64,000 nt of DNA from Akkermansia muciniphila (GCA_945861535.1 CAMAUZ010000009.1:61610-125609), one strand, 5' to 3'. Positions 38,985-47,706 are shown, numbered from the stretch's first letter. Numbers and translations: made by a program. Notes: generated from the letters alone by a model not told the origin.

Positions 38985-39100
38985 ATTTTTCGGGAGGTTA
39001 GGCTAAGAACCGATGTGAAACCACGGATAAACACAGATGGACACATATGGAATCGCTGATAGGGAACCGCCCGTGTTGGTCGCGAAGGTCCGGAAAGAAT

Positions 39101-39247
39101 GGGGAGCGCATGCGGCCCGCATGCCGGTTTGGGCGGCCCGCCCAAACCGTCGTTCCCCAGTCTGCCTTTTCTTCCGGGGAGAAAAGTTTGTGGAACGAAG
39201 TTTTCGGCGGGCCGCCGAAAACAGCACGCCAGCGGCGTTCGCTCCCC
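39101..39247. repeat. 147-bp palindromic repeat, family B copy 2
   Basis: Same ends and the same two inner hairpins (GGGCGGCCCGCCC and TTTTCGGCGGGCCGCCGAAAA) as copy 1 at 24354-24500, and of identical length. Outside it, a CCACGGATAAACACAGATGG-type segment at 39012 is mirrored near 39285, so one palindrome is nested in another. Confidence 0.95.
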
Positions 39248-39263
39248 GAGTCGTTGCGCGTCT

Positions 39264-40283
39264 TCATCCGTGTCCCTCAGTGTCGATCCGCGGTTTCTCC
39301 ATCTCCACCGCCGCTCTTGCGACGATCCGCGCACAAACTTCGTCCGCCGTCTCCGCCTCCCCAATCTCCAGCCACTCCATCCGCATTTGATTGCGAAACC
39401 AGTTCGACTGCCGCCGCGCAAACGCCCACGTCCGCGCCTTCACCAGCGTGATCGTCTCCGCCAGCCCGCGCTCGCCGCGCAGATGCTCGACCACCTGCCG
39501 ATACCCAATCGCCTGCATCGCCGTTCGATTTTGCTCCAGCCCCACCGCCAAGAGAGCCTGCGTCTCTGCCACCAATCCCCGCGCAAACATCTCGCCCACC
39601 CGCTCATCAACCCGCCGCCGCAACACCGCCGCCGGCCGCGTCAGCCCGAACACCGCCTGGCCCGCTTCCGCACCACCAGTTGCACCTGCGCCCGCCCCCC
39701 CACTCGCGCCCGCGCCCGTCCCACCCCCACTCGCCGCCTTCTTCGTCCACTCCGCCCGTTGCTCCGAAAAAGTCCGCCCCGTCAGCCGGATCACCTCCAC
39801 CGCCCGCACCACGCGCCGCGGATTTTTCCGGTCGATCCGCCCAAACGTCTCCGGATCGCGCCGCTCCAGCTCGCCCAGCAACTCCGCCAGCGGCGTAGCC
39901 TCCAACACCGCCCGCAGCGCCGCATCGGTGGGCGGCGATTCCCCGAGACCCTCGAGATACGCCCGGAAATAAAGCCCCGTCCCGCCGCAGAAAACCGGCA
40001 CCTTCCCCCGCGCCCGAATCTCCGCCTCCGCCGCCCGCGCCCGCCGCACGAAGCCCGCCGCGTCGAACTCCTCGCCCAGCTCCACCACATCAATCAAATG
40101 ATGCCGCACCCGCGCCTGCTCCGCTGCCGTGGGCTTCGCCGTCCCGAGATTCAGCCCGCGATACACCTGCATCGAATCCACCGAGACAATCTCCCCGCCC
40201 AGCTCCTCCGCCAACCGCAGCGCCACGGCGGACTTCCCCACTGCCGTCGGCCCCGCGAGAAACACAATGTCCGGTGCCGCCAT
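39264..40283 (-). CDS. miaA: tRNA dimethylallyltransferase
   Basis: A 339-residue enzyme that prenylates A37 of tRNAs reading U-starting codons. The P-loop GPTAVGKSAVALRL is at the start, then EIVSVDSMQVYRGLNLGTAKP, HHLIDVVE, PVFCGGTGLYFRAYLEGL and, near the C-terminus, the tRNA-binding ARRQSNWFRNQ. ATG 40283 precedes the P-loop directly. It follows lspA with only 2 bases between stop and start. The C-terminal end is close to family B repeat. Confidence 0.95.
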   Translation of the reverse strand: MAAPDIVFLAGPTAVGKSAVALRLAEELGGEIVSVDSMQVYRGLNLGTAKPTAAEQARVRHHLIDVVELGEEFDAAGFVRRARAAEAEIRARGKVPVFCGGTGLYFRAYLEGLGESPPTDAALRAVLEATPLAELLGELERRDPETFGRIDRKNPRRVVRAVEVIRLTGRTFSEQRAEWTKKAASGGGTGAGASGGAGAGATGGAEAGQAVFGLTRPAAVLRRRVDERVGEMFARGLVAETQALLAVGLEQNRTAMQAIGYRQVVEHLRGERGLAETITLVKARTWAFARRQSNWFRNQMRMEWLEIGEAETADEVCARIVARAAVEMEKPRIDTEGHG

Positions 40284-40285
40284 CC

Positions 40286-40852
40286 CTATTTGATCGAAGA
40301 TTCCCGCGTTGCCACCCCCGTTTTCCCCGTGGTCCCGGTCGCCTCCGCCGATGGCCCGCGCCGCCCCGCCATCTCCGCCTGCCATGAAATCAAAAACAGC
40401 AGCCCCACCGCGACGCAGATCGCCGAGTCCGCCACATTGAACGCCGGAAACCCGATCTCCCCGCCGCCCCGGCGATGCAGATAAAAGTAGATGAAATCCA
40501 CCACATGCCGGCGGCTGTCCATGAGCCGGTCGATGATGTTCCCCGTGATCCCGCCGAACAGCAACCCCATCGCCACCTGCCCCATCACCGTCCGCGTTTC
40601 GAACTGATCGCGGAAAACAAACAGCGCCAGCAACGCCACCAGCGACACCACCGCCAGCAGCTCGTTGTTGTTATGAAACATGCTCCACGCCGCCCCCGTG
40701 TTGCCCCAATGCACGAACTTGAAAAACCCGTCGATCACCACCCGCTCCTGCGCGTAGCCGAGAAATTTCAGCACCACCAGCTTGGTCAGTTGATCCAGCG
40801 CCAACGTCACGACTGCGATCAAAGCCATCCGCCGATTCGCAGTCAGGGTCAT
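40286..40852 (-). CDS. lspA: Lipoprotein signal peptidase
   Basis: A 188-residue inner-membrane aspartyl protease that cleaves prolipoproteins. Four hydrophobic helices are visible. The catalytic pair is in NIIDRLMD and FNVADSAI, and the conserved NTGAAWSM is present. ATG 40852 gives MTLTANRRM before the first helix; the frame upstream is not credible. The last 40 residues are a polar tail longer than usual. It precedes miaA in the same operon and fits with the predicted lipoprotein at 23752-24297. Confidence 0.93.
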   Translation of the reverse strand: MTLTANRRMALIAVVTLALDQLTKLVVLKFLGYAQERVVIDGFFKFVHWGNTGAAWSMFHNNNELLAVVSLVALLALFVFRDQFETRTVMGQVAMGLLFGGITGNIIDRLMDSRRHVVDFIYFYLHRRGGGEIGFPAFNVADSAICVAVGLLFLISWQAEMAGRRGPSAEATGTTGKTGVATRESSIK

Positions 40853-41032
40853 GATGAAAGCCGCGCCGCCGCCGCCCGCGGGACGGGCCGGGCGAGGAGC
40901 CAGGGGGTGAAAAATTTCAACATCGGCGTGATGGCGCGCGATTAAATCGGCCACCGCCCAAAAGACAAACCCTTTTCCGGCGGGAGCGACGGGACCGGTG
41001 CCGGCCGACGGTGTTGGTGCAGGAGATTGGGA

Positions 41033-41275
41033 TGAAGCTCAAAGCTCAAAGTTCAAAGCTCAAGGGAAACACCAAGCTCCAGGACCACCCAATCACCACG
41101 CGCCACGCCGGGGCGTTGCATTCCTGCGCTCATCCTGCTCATCCGGTGCGATTCCGTTGGTCGTCGCGCCGATCTCGGTCGAGCGCCGGCTCGCAAAACC
41201 GCAGCGCTCGACGCGGGCGGTGGACCTTGACCCTTGGCTCTTCCCTTGAGCTTTGAGCTTTAAGCTTTGAGCTTT
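41033..41275. repeat. Inverted AAGCTCAAAG repeat pair (family H copy 2)
   Basis: GAAGCTCAAAGCTCAAAG at 41033 is mirrored by CTTTGAGCTTTAAGCTTTGA near 41245-41275. The 190 bases between have no gene but carry smaller inverted segments (GAGCGCCGGCTC and similar). Confidence 0.8.
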
Positions 41276-41276
41276 C

Positions 41277-41984
41277 TCATCCCCCGCCGTGCAGCTTCTT
41301 CAACGCCTGCGCATTGTAGCTCCGCGTGGTCCCCTCAATCGACAGCACCTTGAGCGACTGGTTCACGATCTCCACCACCACGCCCGAGTACCCCACGATC
41401 TCGACATGCTCGCCCAGCGCGCACTTGGGAAAATCCGCGCGGCCCGCCAGCACATTGATCAGCTTCACCGGCTGCGAAAAATCCGGCTCTGAGACCACTT
41501 CCCGCCGCGGCACCGGACGCGGCGCCGGCTCCTCTTTCTTGACCACGCGCTCGAACCGTTCGCTCGGCCGTTCGACGATCCGCTCCGGCACTCGCTCGGT
41601 CGCGCGTTCCGTTGGCCGCTCGCTCTGCTGTTCAAAGGACTGCGGCCGCTCCCGTGGCCGCTCCGGCTCCGGGCTGGCCACCAGCGGTTCCACCTTGGCC
41701 GGTGGCGGGCCATACAACATGCGGAGCCGATTGAAATTGAAGCTCTGGCTGATCCCCTCCGGCGAGCGCACCTTGATCGAGTTGTTCACGATGTCTGCCA
41801 CGATCCCCGCGAAGCCGCCGATGTCCACGTATGCCCCCACCGCGCAGCGGGGAAAATCCGGCAGCCCGACAAATTCGGCGATTGGTCTGGGGGGGCTGTT
41901 AAAATCGGGTTCGGTGCTCACGCGTGCTTTGGGAATCGGTGTGGAAACTTCCGGTGGGGTTTCAGGTGTGCTCAGCGACTGCAT
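41277..41984 (-). CDS. Hypothetical protein with two copies of a ~60-residue domain
   Basis: A 235-residue soluble protein. Residues about 35-95 and 170-232 are clear duplicates: each has LPDFPRCAVGAYVDIGGFAG / RADFPKCALGEHVEIVGYSG, then IVNNSIKVRS / IVNQSLKVLS, and ends with a leucine-rich stretch (NRLRMLYGPP / QALKKLHGG). The linker is rich in E, R, P and Q (ERATERVPERIVERPSERFE). The domain looks like a small beta-barrel of KOW/SH3 type and may bind nucleic acid; I know no named family. ATG 41984 is chosen. Confidence 0.65.
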   Translation of the reverse strand: MQSLSTPETPPEVSTPIPKARVSTEPDFNSPPRPIAEFVGLPDFPRCAVGAYVDIGGFAGIVADIVNNSIKVRSPEGISQSFNFNRLRMLYGPPPAKVEPLVASPEPERPRERPQSFEQQSERPTERATERVPERIVERPSERFERVVKKEEPAPRPVPRREVVSEPDFSQPVKLINVLAGRADFPKCALGEHVEIVGYSGVVVEIVNQSLKVLSIEGTTRSYNAQALKKLHGGG

Positions 41985-42067
41985 TGGTCGATCACCTTCG
42001 CGGGTTGGTGTGACGCTGGCCAATGGTTTCTCACAAATTTTTCAACCACCTCCCGAATCGCGATGCC

Positions 42068-42300
42068 GCCTCGGTACCGCAGCCGTCCCGGCTGCGAGTT
42101 CGCAGGGCGTCCCGCCCCGAATTTGCCCGCGCGGCGCGCCGCTGCCCGAACCCGCAGGCCCGGACGCCTGCGGTCCCCGCACGCAGGGAGTGCGAAAAAC
42201 GGTGGCGGATGTCGAGGCGTTGGTAGGGCGTCGCTGTCCTCAGCTCGCCGGTGGGGCGTCCACACCACCCGCGGCGCGCTGAAGACAGCGACGCCCTACC
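42068..42300. repeat. Tandem of two palindromes (families F and A)
   Basis: At about 42070-42180, CCGCAGCCGTCCCGGCTGCG and GCCCGGACGCCTGCGG-type arms resemble family F. At 42222-42300, GGTAGGGCGTCGCTGTCCTC and its complement are a family A copy like that at 428-506. No gene lies in this gap. Confidence 0.85.
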
Positions 42301-42314
42301 GCCCGCGCACCGCA

Positions 42315-42902
42315 CTACCCCCCACCCGTCAAAATCGCCGCCACCACTTCCGCCAACCCATCCACCACCGTTGCGCGCGCCACCTTCTGCGGCTCCTTTT
42401 TCTCCACCTCCGCGCCGTAGCCCGTACGCACGAGAAAGCTCCGCTTCACCCCCGCGTTCCACCCACATTTTAAATCGATCAGTTTGTCCCCGACCATGTA
42501 GCTCTGCGCGAGGTCGATGCCGAACTCGTCCCGCGCATCGAACAAAAACTGCGGCGAGGGTTTGCGCCCGCGGCTCGGTTGCTCCGGTGCTTCGGGCGCA
42601 AAGTAAATCCTCTCGAACCGCACGCCCTCCTGCGCCAGTTCGTCCGTCACGCGCTCGTTCACGCGGTGCATGTCTTCCAGCGTGTAATAGCCGCGCCCGA
42701 TGCCCGACTGGTTGGTGACAATGATGAGCACGAAGCCCGCCTCGCTCAGCCGCCGCAACGCCGCCGCCGCGCCGGGAAAAAAGACCACGTCCTCCGGCCG
42801 GCTCAGGTAATTCTTCTCGACCACCAGCGTGCCGTCGCGATCGAGGAAAACGGCGCGCTTCGTCGGCGTGCCCGCAGGGGGGTGGGACATGGCGTGGCTC
42901 AT
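42315..42902 (-). CDS. gmhB: D-glycero-beta-D-manno-heptose 1,7-bisphosphate 7-phosphatase
   Basis: A 195-residue HAD-family phosphatase for LPS core heptose synthesis. Motif I FLDRDGTLVVE, motif II IIVTNQSGIGRGYY, the squiggle/zinc-loop region FAPEAPEQPSRGRKPSPQ, and motif IV MVGDKLIDLKCG are all in order. The usual zinc-binding cysteine loop of GmhB is replaced here (PEAPEQPSRGRKP has no Cys), as in zinc-independent members. ATG 42902 overlaps the rfaE stop in ATGA. The third and fourth genes of the pathway are not nearby. Confidence 0.9.
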   Translation of the reverse strand: MSHAMSHPPAGTPTKRAVFLDRDGTLVVEKNYLSRPEDVVFFPGAAAALRRLSEAGFVLIIVTNQSGIGRGYYTLEDMHRVNERVTDELAQEGVRFERIYFAPEAPEQPSRGRKPSPQFLFDARDEFGIDLAQSYMVGDKLIDLKCGWNAGVKRSFLVRTGYGAEVEKKEPQKVARATVVDGLAEVVAAILTGGG

Positions 42903-43912
42903 CCCTCGCGCTCGAAACTCGCGAGCAATTCCGCCGGCGTGACCGTCGCCGTGCCAACCTTGCCCACGACCACGCCTGCCGCATGATTGGAAAAAATCGC
43001 CGCCTCGAGCGGCGACGCCCCTGCGACAATCGCCAGCGTGAACGACGCGATGACCGTGTCGCCCGCGCCCGATACCTCGAACACCTCCCGCGCCGCCGTC
43101 GGAATGTGAAACGGCTGCCGGCCGCGCTGACACAGCAGCATCCCTTGGTCGCCGAGCGTGATCAGCAGCACCGCCGGCCTCAGGCCCGTGAGGATTTTTT
43201 CCGCCACCGCCCGCAGCGCGGTGTCCTGCAACGGATCGGCACCCCGCCGGCCGTCAGCCACCCCGGCCAGTTCAAACGCCTCCTTGCGATTGGGCGTGAT
43301 GAGCGAGAGACCTGTGAGATTGAGGTGATGAACCGGCTTCGGATCGAGGCTCAGCCAGATGCCCCGCGCCCGGCAGCGCTGCTTGATTTCGTCCAGCAGC
43401 GGCTGCGTGACGACCCCCTTGCCGTAGTCTCCGATGATCAACGCTTCCGCCTTCGCCAGCCGGTGATCCAGAACTTTGAGCAGCCGTTTCTGCGTCGCCC
43501 GATCCGTGTCCGTCCGCGTCTCGCGGTCCACGCGGGCGACCTGCTGGCGCTGCGCGATGATGCGGGTTTTCTTCGTCGTCATGCGGCCGGGCACCGGCAG
43601 CAGACCGCGGCAATCGACATGATGCTCCGTGAGCAGCGTGTGGAGTTGCTGGCCCGCGGCATCATTGCCGCAGACCCCGAGCAGCTCGGTCGCGGCGTGA
43701 AAGGCCGTGAGGTTCCGCGCGACGTTCGCCGCACCACCGGGCATGAAACTCTCGCGCTCGAACTCGACCACCGGCACCGGCGCCTCGGGCGAGATACGGC
43801 TCACGTTCCCCCAGATAAACTGGTCGAGCATCACGTCACCGAGCACGAGGATGCGAGAGCGGTTGGCGGCCTCGAGCAGTTCTCGAACTCGGGTGAGCGG
43901 GAGAGTTTTCAT
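42899..43912 (-). CDS. rfaE1: D-glycero-beta-D-manno-heptose 7-phosphate kinase (RfaE/HldA type)
   Basis: A 337-residue PfkB-family sugar kinase. Substrate-binding start DVMLDQFIWGNVSRISPEAPVP matches HldE N-terminal domains; MPGGAANVARNL, DYGKGV (in IIGDYGKGVVT) and the catalytic VSGAGDTVIASF are present. It lacks the C-terminal nucleotidyltransferase domain of HldE, so it is the monofunctional form. It is the first gene of the pair with gmhB. ATG 43912 begins MKTLPLTR. Confidence 0.93.
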   Translation of the reverse strand: MKTLPLTRVRELLEAANRSRILVLGDVMLDQFIWGNVSRISPEAPVPVVEFERESFMPGGAANVARNLTAFHAATELLGVCGNDAAGQQLHTLLTEHHVDCRGLLPVPGRMTTKKTRIIAQRQQVARVDRETRTDTDRATQKRLLKVLDHRLAKAEALIIGDYGKGVVTQPLLDEIKQRCRARGIWLSLDPKPVHHLNLTGLSLITPNRKEAFELAGVADGRRGADPLQDTALRAVAEKILTGLRPAVLLITLGDQGMLLCQRGRQPFHIPTAAREVFEVSGAGDTVIASFTLAIVAGASPLEAAIFSNHAAGVVVGKVGTATVTPAELLASFEREG

Positions 43913-43942
43913 CAAAAATCGGCCCAATGGCACTGGCTGAAA

Positions 43943-44725
43943 TCAGTTGAGAAACGCCGTCAGCGGACTCGTCGCGCTCGCCGTGTCCAGTGGCGCGCCG
44001 AGACCAATTTCGTACGCGGCGCGGCCGGCCTCGACCGCCATCTTGAAGGCCATGGCCATGCGGTTCGGATCGCTCGCGATGGCGATGGCGGTGTTCACCA
44101 GCACGGCGTCGGCGCCCAGTTCCATCGCCTCCGCCGCGTGGCTCGGCGCGCCAATGCCGGCATCGATCACGACCGGTACCGTCGCCTGCTCGATGATGAT
44201 GCGAAGCTGGTCGCGGGTCTGCAGTCCGCGATTCGAACCGATGGGTGAACCGAGCGGCATCACCGTCGCGGTGCCGGCGTCCTGCAAGCGTTTCGCGAGC
44301 ACCGGATCGGCGTTGATGTACGGCAGCACGACGAAGCCTTCCTTCACCAAAATCTCCGCAGCCTTGAGCGTCTCGATCGGGTCCGGCAGCAGATAGCGCG
44401 GGTCGGGATGAATCTCGAGCTTCACCCAGTTCGGCAATCCCGCGGCCACCGCCAGACGTGCCAACCGCACGGCCTGCTCGGCGTTCATCGCCCCGCTGGT
44501 GTTCGGCAGCAGTAGATATTTTCTGGAATCAATGAACTCCAAGATGTTTGCGAACGGATCCTTCTTCCCGCTCAAATCCGCGCGCCGCAGCGCCACCGTG
44601 ACGATCTCGGTTCCGCTGGCCGCCAGCCCGTCGCGCATGGCCTCCGGCGAGGGAAACTTGCCCGTCCCCAGCAGCAGCCGCGAGCGAAACGCCCGCCCGG
44701 CAATCGTTAAAAGTCCTTCGGACAT
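43943..44725 (-). CDS. thiG: Thiazole synthase
   Basis: A 260-residue (beta/alpha)8 enzyme joining deoxyxylulose phosphate, dehydroglycine and ThiS-thiocarboxylate in thiamine synthesis. Diagnostic segments: [88 protein letters not shown] and [22 protein letters not shown] 44725. No other thi genes lie in the window. Confidence 0.96.
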   Translation of the reverse strand: MSEGLLTIAGRAFRSRLLLGTGKFPSPEAMRDGLAASGTEIVTVALRRADLSGKKDPFANILEFIDSRKYLLLPNTSGAMNAEQAVRLARLAVAAGLPNWVKLEIHPDPRYLLPDPIETLKAAEILVKEGFVVLPYINADPVLAKRLQDAGTATVMPLGSPIGSNRGLQTRDQLRIIIEQATVPVVIDAGIGAPSHAAEAMELGADAVLVNTAIAIASDPNRMAMAFKMAVEAGRAAYEIGLGAPLDTASATSPLTAFLN

Positions 44726-44794
44726 TGGGCGCGGACGATAGGAGCGCACCGCGCCGTTGTCTAACCCCGATTGCGCGGGACGCGCGCCTGCCCC

Positions 44795-44926
44795 GGAGCG
44801 CGGCTGTGTCGCAGCGACCAACCGCAGCACGGCCCCCGTGGCGAGGGCGGGAATTTGTCCTTGCGCGCCCTTCCCGGCGAAACCGCTGCGGCTGATCCCG
44901 CGCCGCGCGGGACACAGCCGCGCTCC
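44795..44926. repeat. Palindromic repeat, family C copy 3
   Basis: GGAGCGCGGCTGTGTC at 44795 pairs with GACACAGCCGCGCTCC ending 44926, with inner GCTGCGG-type arms. The gap 44726-45005 between divergent genes holds nothing else. Confidence 0.85.
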
Positions 44927-45005
44927 GAGAGCGGCATCCCTTTTTTCAAGGCACTTTTCACGCCGGATTTGCTCGCCCCCGACTCATCCCGCTAAGCTGC
45001 CCCCG

Positions 45006-46166
45006 ATGTATTTCCAACCTCGCGACCCGCCCCATGTCACCCGTTCTCCGCGCCGCCCCGCCTGGCCGGGTGTCCGGCGCATCGCACCGTTGGTTTGTTT
45101 CATTGGAGCGTTGGTCGTCCTCAGCCTCCCCCTCGCTCTCACCTCCGCCGAACCGCCGCCCCTCGAGCCCGTCCGCGTCGCCGCCGACCAGCGCGGCTTT
45201 GTCCTGCACCCGTCCGGCCGTCCCTTTCAACCGTGGGGCTTCAACTACGATCACGACGATCGCGGTCGCCTCCTCGAAGATTACTGGCAAACCGAATGGC
45301 CCACGGTGGCCGAAGATTTTCAGGAAATGAAAGACCTCGGAGCCAATGTCGTGCGCGTGCATCTACAGCTCGGCCGCTTCCTGACCCGCGAACACGAGCC
45401 GGACCGTGCGCAACTGGCGCAATTCCAAAAACTCGTCCGCCTCGCCGAATCGACCGGCCTCCGTCCCGCTGTCACCGGCCTCGGTTGCTACCACAAACAG
45501 GACGTGCCCGCGTGGTACGACACTCTGCCCGTGCCGCGTCGCTGGGCCGTGCAGGCGCGCTTCTGGGAAGCCATCGCCCGCGCGAGCGCGATCTTCTGTT
45601 ACGACCTGATGAACGAGCCGGTGGCCCCCGCCGGAACCGCCGCGAAGGACTGGCTTGGCCCCGCATTCGCCGGCAAACACTTCGTACAACGCATCGCCTT
45701 CGATCTCGCCGGACGCTCGCGCACCGTCGTGGCGCAAGCGTGGATTCGACACCTCACCCGTGCCATCCGCGCCATCGATTCCGCGACGCCCATCACCGTC
45801 GGACTTGTCCCGTGGGGCCTCGATCGTCCCGGCCTCACCTCGGGCTTCGACCCCAAGGCCATCGTCGCCGACCTCGATTTCATCAGCGTTCATCTTTATC
45901 CCGAGGCTGGGAAGGTCGCCGAGGAACTCGCGACGCTGCACGCTTTCGCCGTGGGCAAACCCGTGGTGATCGAAGAGACGTTTCCCCTAAAATGTTCCAG
46001 GCCTGAATTCGCCCGCTTCATCACCGAGTCACGCGCCGTGGCCGCCGGATGGATCGGTTTCTACTGGGGCAAACCGCTGGTAGAATGCCGCCAATCCACA
46101 GCCATCCCCGACGCGCTGATGGCCGGTTGGCTCGAGTTCTTCCAACACCAGCGCCCTGGGAAATGA
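45006..46166 (+). CDS. Secreted GH5-like glycoside hydrolase
   Basis: A 386-residue exported TIM-barrel protein. A hydrophobic signal/anchor (APLVCFIGALVVLSLPLAL) is followed by FQPWGFNYDHDD, GANVVRVHLQLGRFL, the acid/base glutamate in FCYDLMNEPV and the nucleophile glutamate in PVVIEETFPL, spaced as in cellulase-fold (GH5) enzymes. Substrate unknown. ATG 45006; its stop overlaps the next ATG. The longer frame upstream is repeat. Confidence 0.82.
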   Translation: MYFQPRDPPHVTRSPRRPAWPGVRRIAPLVCFIGALVVLSLPLALTSAEPPPLEPVRVAADQRGFVLHPSGRPFQPWGFNYDHDDRGRLLEDYWQTEWPTVAEDFQEMKDLGANVVRVHLQLGRFLTREHEPDRAQLAQFQKLVRLAESTGLRPAVTGLGCYHKQDVPAWYDTLPVPRRWAVQARFWEAIARASAIFCYDLMNEPVAPAGTAAKDWLGPAFAGKHFVQRIAFDLAGRSRTVVAQAWIRHLTRAIRAIDSATPITVGLVPWGLDRPGLTSGFDPKAIVADLDFISVHLYPEAGKVAEELATLHAFAVGKPVVIEETFPLKCSRPEFARFITESRAVAAGWIGFYWGKPLVECRQSTAIPDALMAGWLEFFQHQRPGK

Positions 46167-46546
46167 AACGCCGCAACGTCTTCGAGGAACGCCGCCGCGC
46201 CGCGCGCCAGACCACGCGCGAAGCCGACTACCATCACAGTGTCTATGTCGTGCTCCTCCGCCCCGCGATCGCGCGGGTGCGCAAAGTCCTTCGGGAAAAT
46301 CCCGCCCGCAAACCCACCCAACCCTGCGTCTATGTCGGCATGACCGGCCTCCCGCCCGAGGAACGATTCGCCAATCATAAGAGCGGCATTCAATCCGCCT
46401 GGGCCGTGAAAAAGTTTGGAGTCCGGCTGCTGCCCGAACTCTTCGCGCACCTGAACCCCATGCCCTACGAAGCCGCGCTCGTAATGGAACAAGAACTCGC
46501 CGAAGACCTCCGCCGCCAAGGATACACCGTCACCGGCGGACACTAG
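46163..46546 (+). CDS. GIY-YIG-like protein
   Basis: A 127-residue protein coupled to the preceding gene by ATGA. The first strand SVYVVLL and then CVYVGMTGLPPEERFANH correspond to the GIY and YIG motifs with the downstream Arg and His of GIY-YIG nuclease domains; a Glu-containing helix (EAALVMEQELAEDLRRQGY) follows. It is small and stand-alone. Function could be nuclease or a catalytically diverged relative, since the first Gly is absent. Confidence 0.65.
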   Translation: MKRRNVFEERRRAARQTTREADYHHSVYVVLLRPAIARVRKVLRENPARKPTQPCVYVGMTGLPPEERFANHKSGIQSAWAVKKFGVRLLPELFAHLNPMPYEAALVMEQELAEDLRRQGYTVTGGH

Positions 46547-46630
46547 CCCAACGAGCTTGTCTAAGTTTGTAGCCGCCGAGGTGACGAGGCGGATGTCCTG
46601 CCCCCGAAACTTCCCCAATCCCAACCACGC

Positions 46631-46713
46631 TTTGGGCAAAGGGATGGAGGCAAAGGAATAGATACCGAAATCTTCCCCGTCCTCATTCCTTTGCCTCCAT
46701 TCCTTTGCCCAAA
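46631..46713. repeat. Palindromic repeat, family I
   Basis: TTTGGGCAAAGGGATGGAGG (46631 on) is mirrored by CCTCCATTCCTTTGCCCAAA (ending 46713), separated by about 25 bases. A half-copy (TTGCCCAAAATTCCCC) is at about 61426-61441. Confidence 0.85.
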
Positions 46714-46956
46714 ATTCCCCTGCCCACCTCCCATGCGCCCATCAATACTGCGCCGCTTGCAGTCCCGCCCCCAAGACAGATCGCCAAAACCAGTGTTACC
46801 TTCCCCGCTCCGCCCCGCTCCACACCCAGACACCCTATCCCGAAAAGGACTTACACCCCCCCCACCAATCCCTATTGAAAATTCCGCGCCAGAAACGCAC
46901 TTTTACCAAGTCACTTACACCCCGCCAAAAAATATCGAGATAGTTTTAACAATTTA

Positions 46957-46985
46957 TTGACACAGCCTAAATATCACCGTAGAAA
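46957..46985 (+). promoter_or_regulatory. Promoter upstream of the tRNA array
   Basis: Consensus TTGACA (46957-46962), 17 bases, TAGAAA (46980-46985), set in an AT-rich stretch (46860-46985) unlike the rest of the window. It would start transcription near 46992, leading into the structured leader and array. Confidence 0.6.
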
Positions 46986-46989
46986 TGAC

Positions 46990-47227
46990 GCCAGATTCAA
47001 ACATTGCCTGTATGAACCAATCGAAATCACAACTGACCAGAATGACGGTCGCCTCGGCGATCCGTCAGGACTGGGCGCGTTGTGAACGTGCGTTCAGTCT
47101 GGGGCGCCATATTGGTCGGCCGGGATACCTTACCGGCTCCAATCCGAAGGCTCCCCCAGTAAGCAGGTAACGAAAGAACTCATTTTCGACCAACCCTGCT
47201 TACTGAAAAGTGAGCAGGGTTTTTTAT
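46990..47227 (+). ncRNA. Structured leader RNA with possible attenuator
   Basis: From the predicted start to the terminator the RNA can form a GACTG...CAGTC hairpin (47070-47100), an ATTGG-tcg-GCCGG / CCGGC-t-CCAAT hairpin (47110-47142), and then two mutually exclusive structures: AGTAAGCAGG (47158-47167) can pair with CCTGCTTACT (47195-47204), which is also the left arm of the terminator. A 52-codon frame from ATG 47012 ends at TAA 47168-47170, directly on the antiterminator strand, as a leader peptide would. No family match (not 6S, SRP or T-box by eye). Alternatively it is an independent sRNA. Confidence 0.5.
47192..47227 (+). terminator. Rho-independent terminator before the tRNA array
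   Basis: A 12-bp stem ACCCTGCTTACT / AGTGAGCAGGGT (one T-G pair) with a GAAA tetraloop, followed by TTTTTTATT. Strong and correctly oriented on the plus strand. Confidence 0.95.
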
Positions 47228-47545
47228 TGGTCGGATGACATTTAACCCATGTGAGCACCAGCAACACATACAACCTGAAAGGCCCAGCCCAGTGACGAGC
47301 AGTTTTAAGACATCTACATGATGTCGGTCGCGCCAGAACAGTTTAGCCGGAAGAGAGCCATCGCGCTCCGCCGGTGCGGTGTGTTCATCCATAGTCAAGA
47401 TGGCCGCCCGCGAGACTATGATACGCTTTTACATTCTAAAGGCTTCCTAGAAGGTGTGCCTCCAAACACCGAAAGATCCGCCGTGAACCCGCGGGTTGGC
47501 ATCGTAAGATGACCAAGAGGTGTTTGTTCTTTGTTAGTATGGCAC

Positions 47546-47573
47546 GGGCCGGGGGCGCGAACGCTCCCGGCCC
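47546..47573 (+). other. GC-rich hairpin just upstream of the first tRNA
   Basis: GGGCCGGGGGCG-CGAA-CGCTCCCGGCCC folds into a 12-bp stem with a CGAA loop, followed by TCTTACTTTT. It may be a second terminator or a processing signal, 11 bases before the first tRNA. The stretch 47228-47545 contains smaller hairpins (CAAACACC...GGTGTTTG) but no tRNA I can fold. Confidence 0.65.
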
Positions 47574-47584
47574 TCTTACTTTTC

Positions 47585-47658
47585 GCGGTTGTGATTTAAC
47601 AGCAGAATGGCTCCCCGCCACGGAGTAAGTCCGGGTGCAACTCCCGGCAACCGCACCA
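47585..47658 (+). tRNA. tRNA-Gly (GCC), non-canonical elbow
   Basis: Acceptor GCGGTTG/CAACCGC with A73 and CCA encoded. Anticodon arm GCTCC-CCGCCAC-GGAGT gives anticodon GCC with C33 instead of U33. D loop AACAGC lacks GG. T arm CCGGG-TGCAACT-CCCGG has G55. The D and T loops recall the staphylococcal glycine tRNAs used for cell-wall synthesis. Confidence 0.85.
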
Positions 47659-47666
47659 ATCCCCTT

Positions 47667-47690
47667 GCGACTCCGAGTTGGGAGTCGCCA
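47667..47690 (+). other. CCA-ended microhelix in tRNA spacer
   Basis: A perfect 8-bp hairpin GCGACTCC-GAGTTG-GGAGTCGC whose 3' end reads CGCCA. It resembles a bare acceptor stem. It may instead be a processing or terminator-like hairpin. Confidence 0.5.
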
Positions 47691-47706
47691 CTAACCATCT
47701 TTCAAC

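Noticed and set aside
47228..47545. Possible Asp, His, Val or Tyr tRNA before the first Gly tRNA
   Set aside because: Hairpins such as GACAT-CTACATG-ATGTC can be drawn, but no acceptor/CCA pairing fits, so no tRNA is called.
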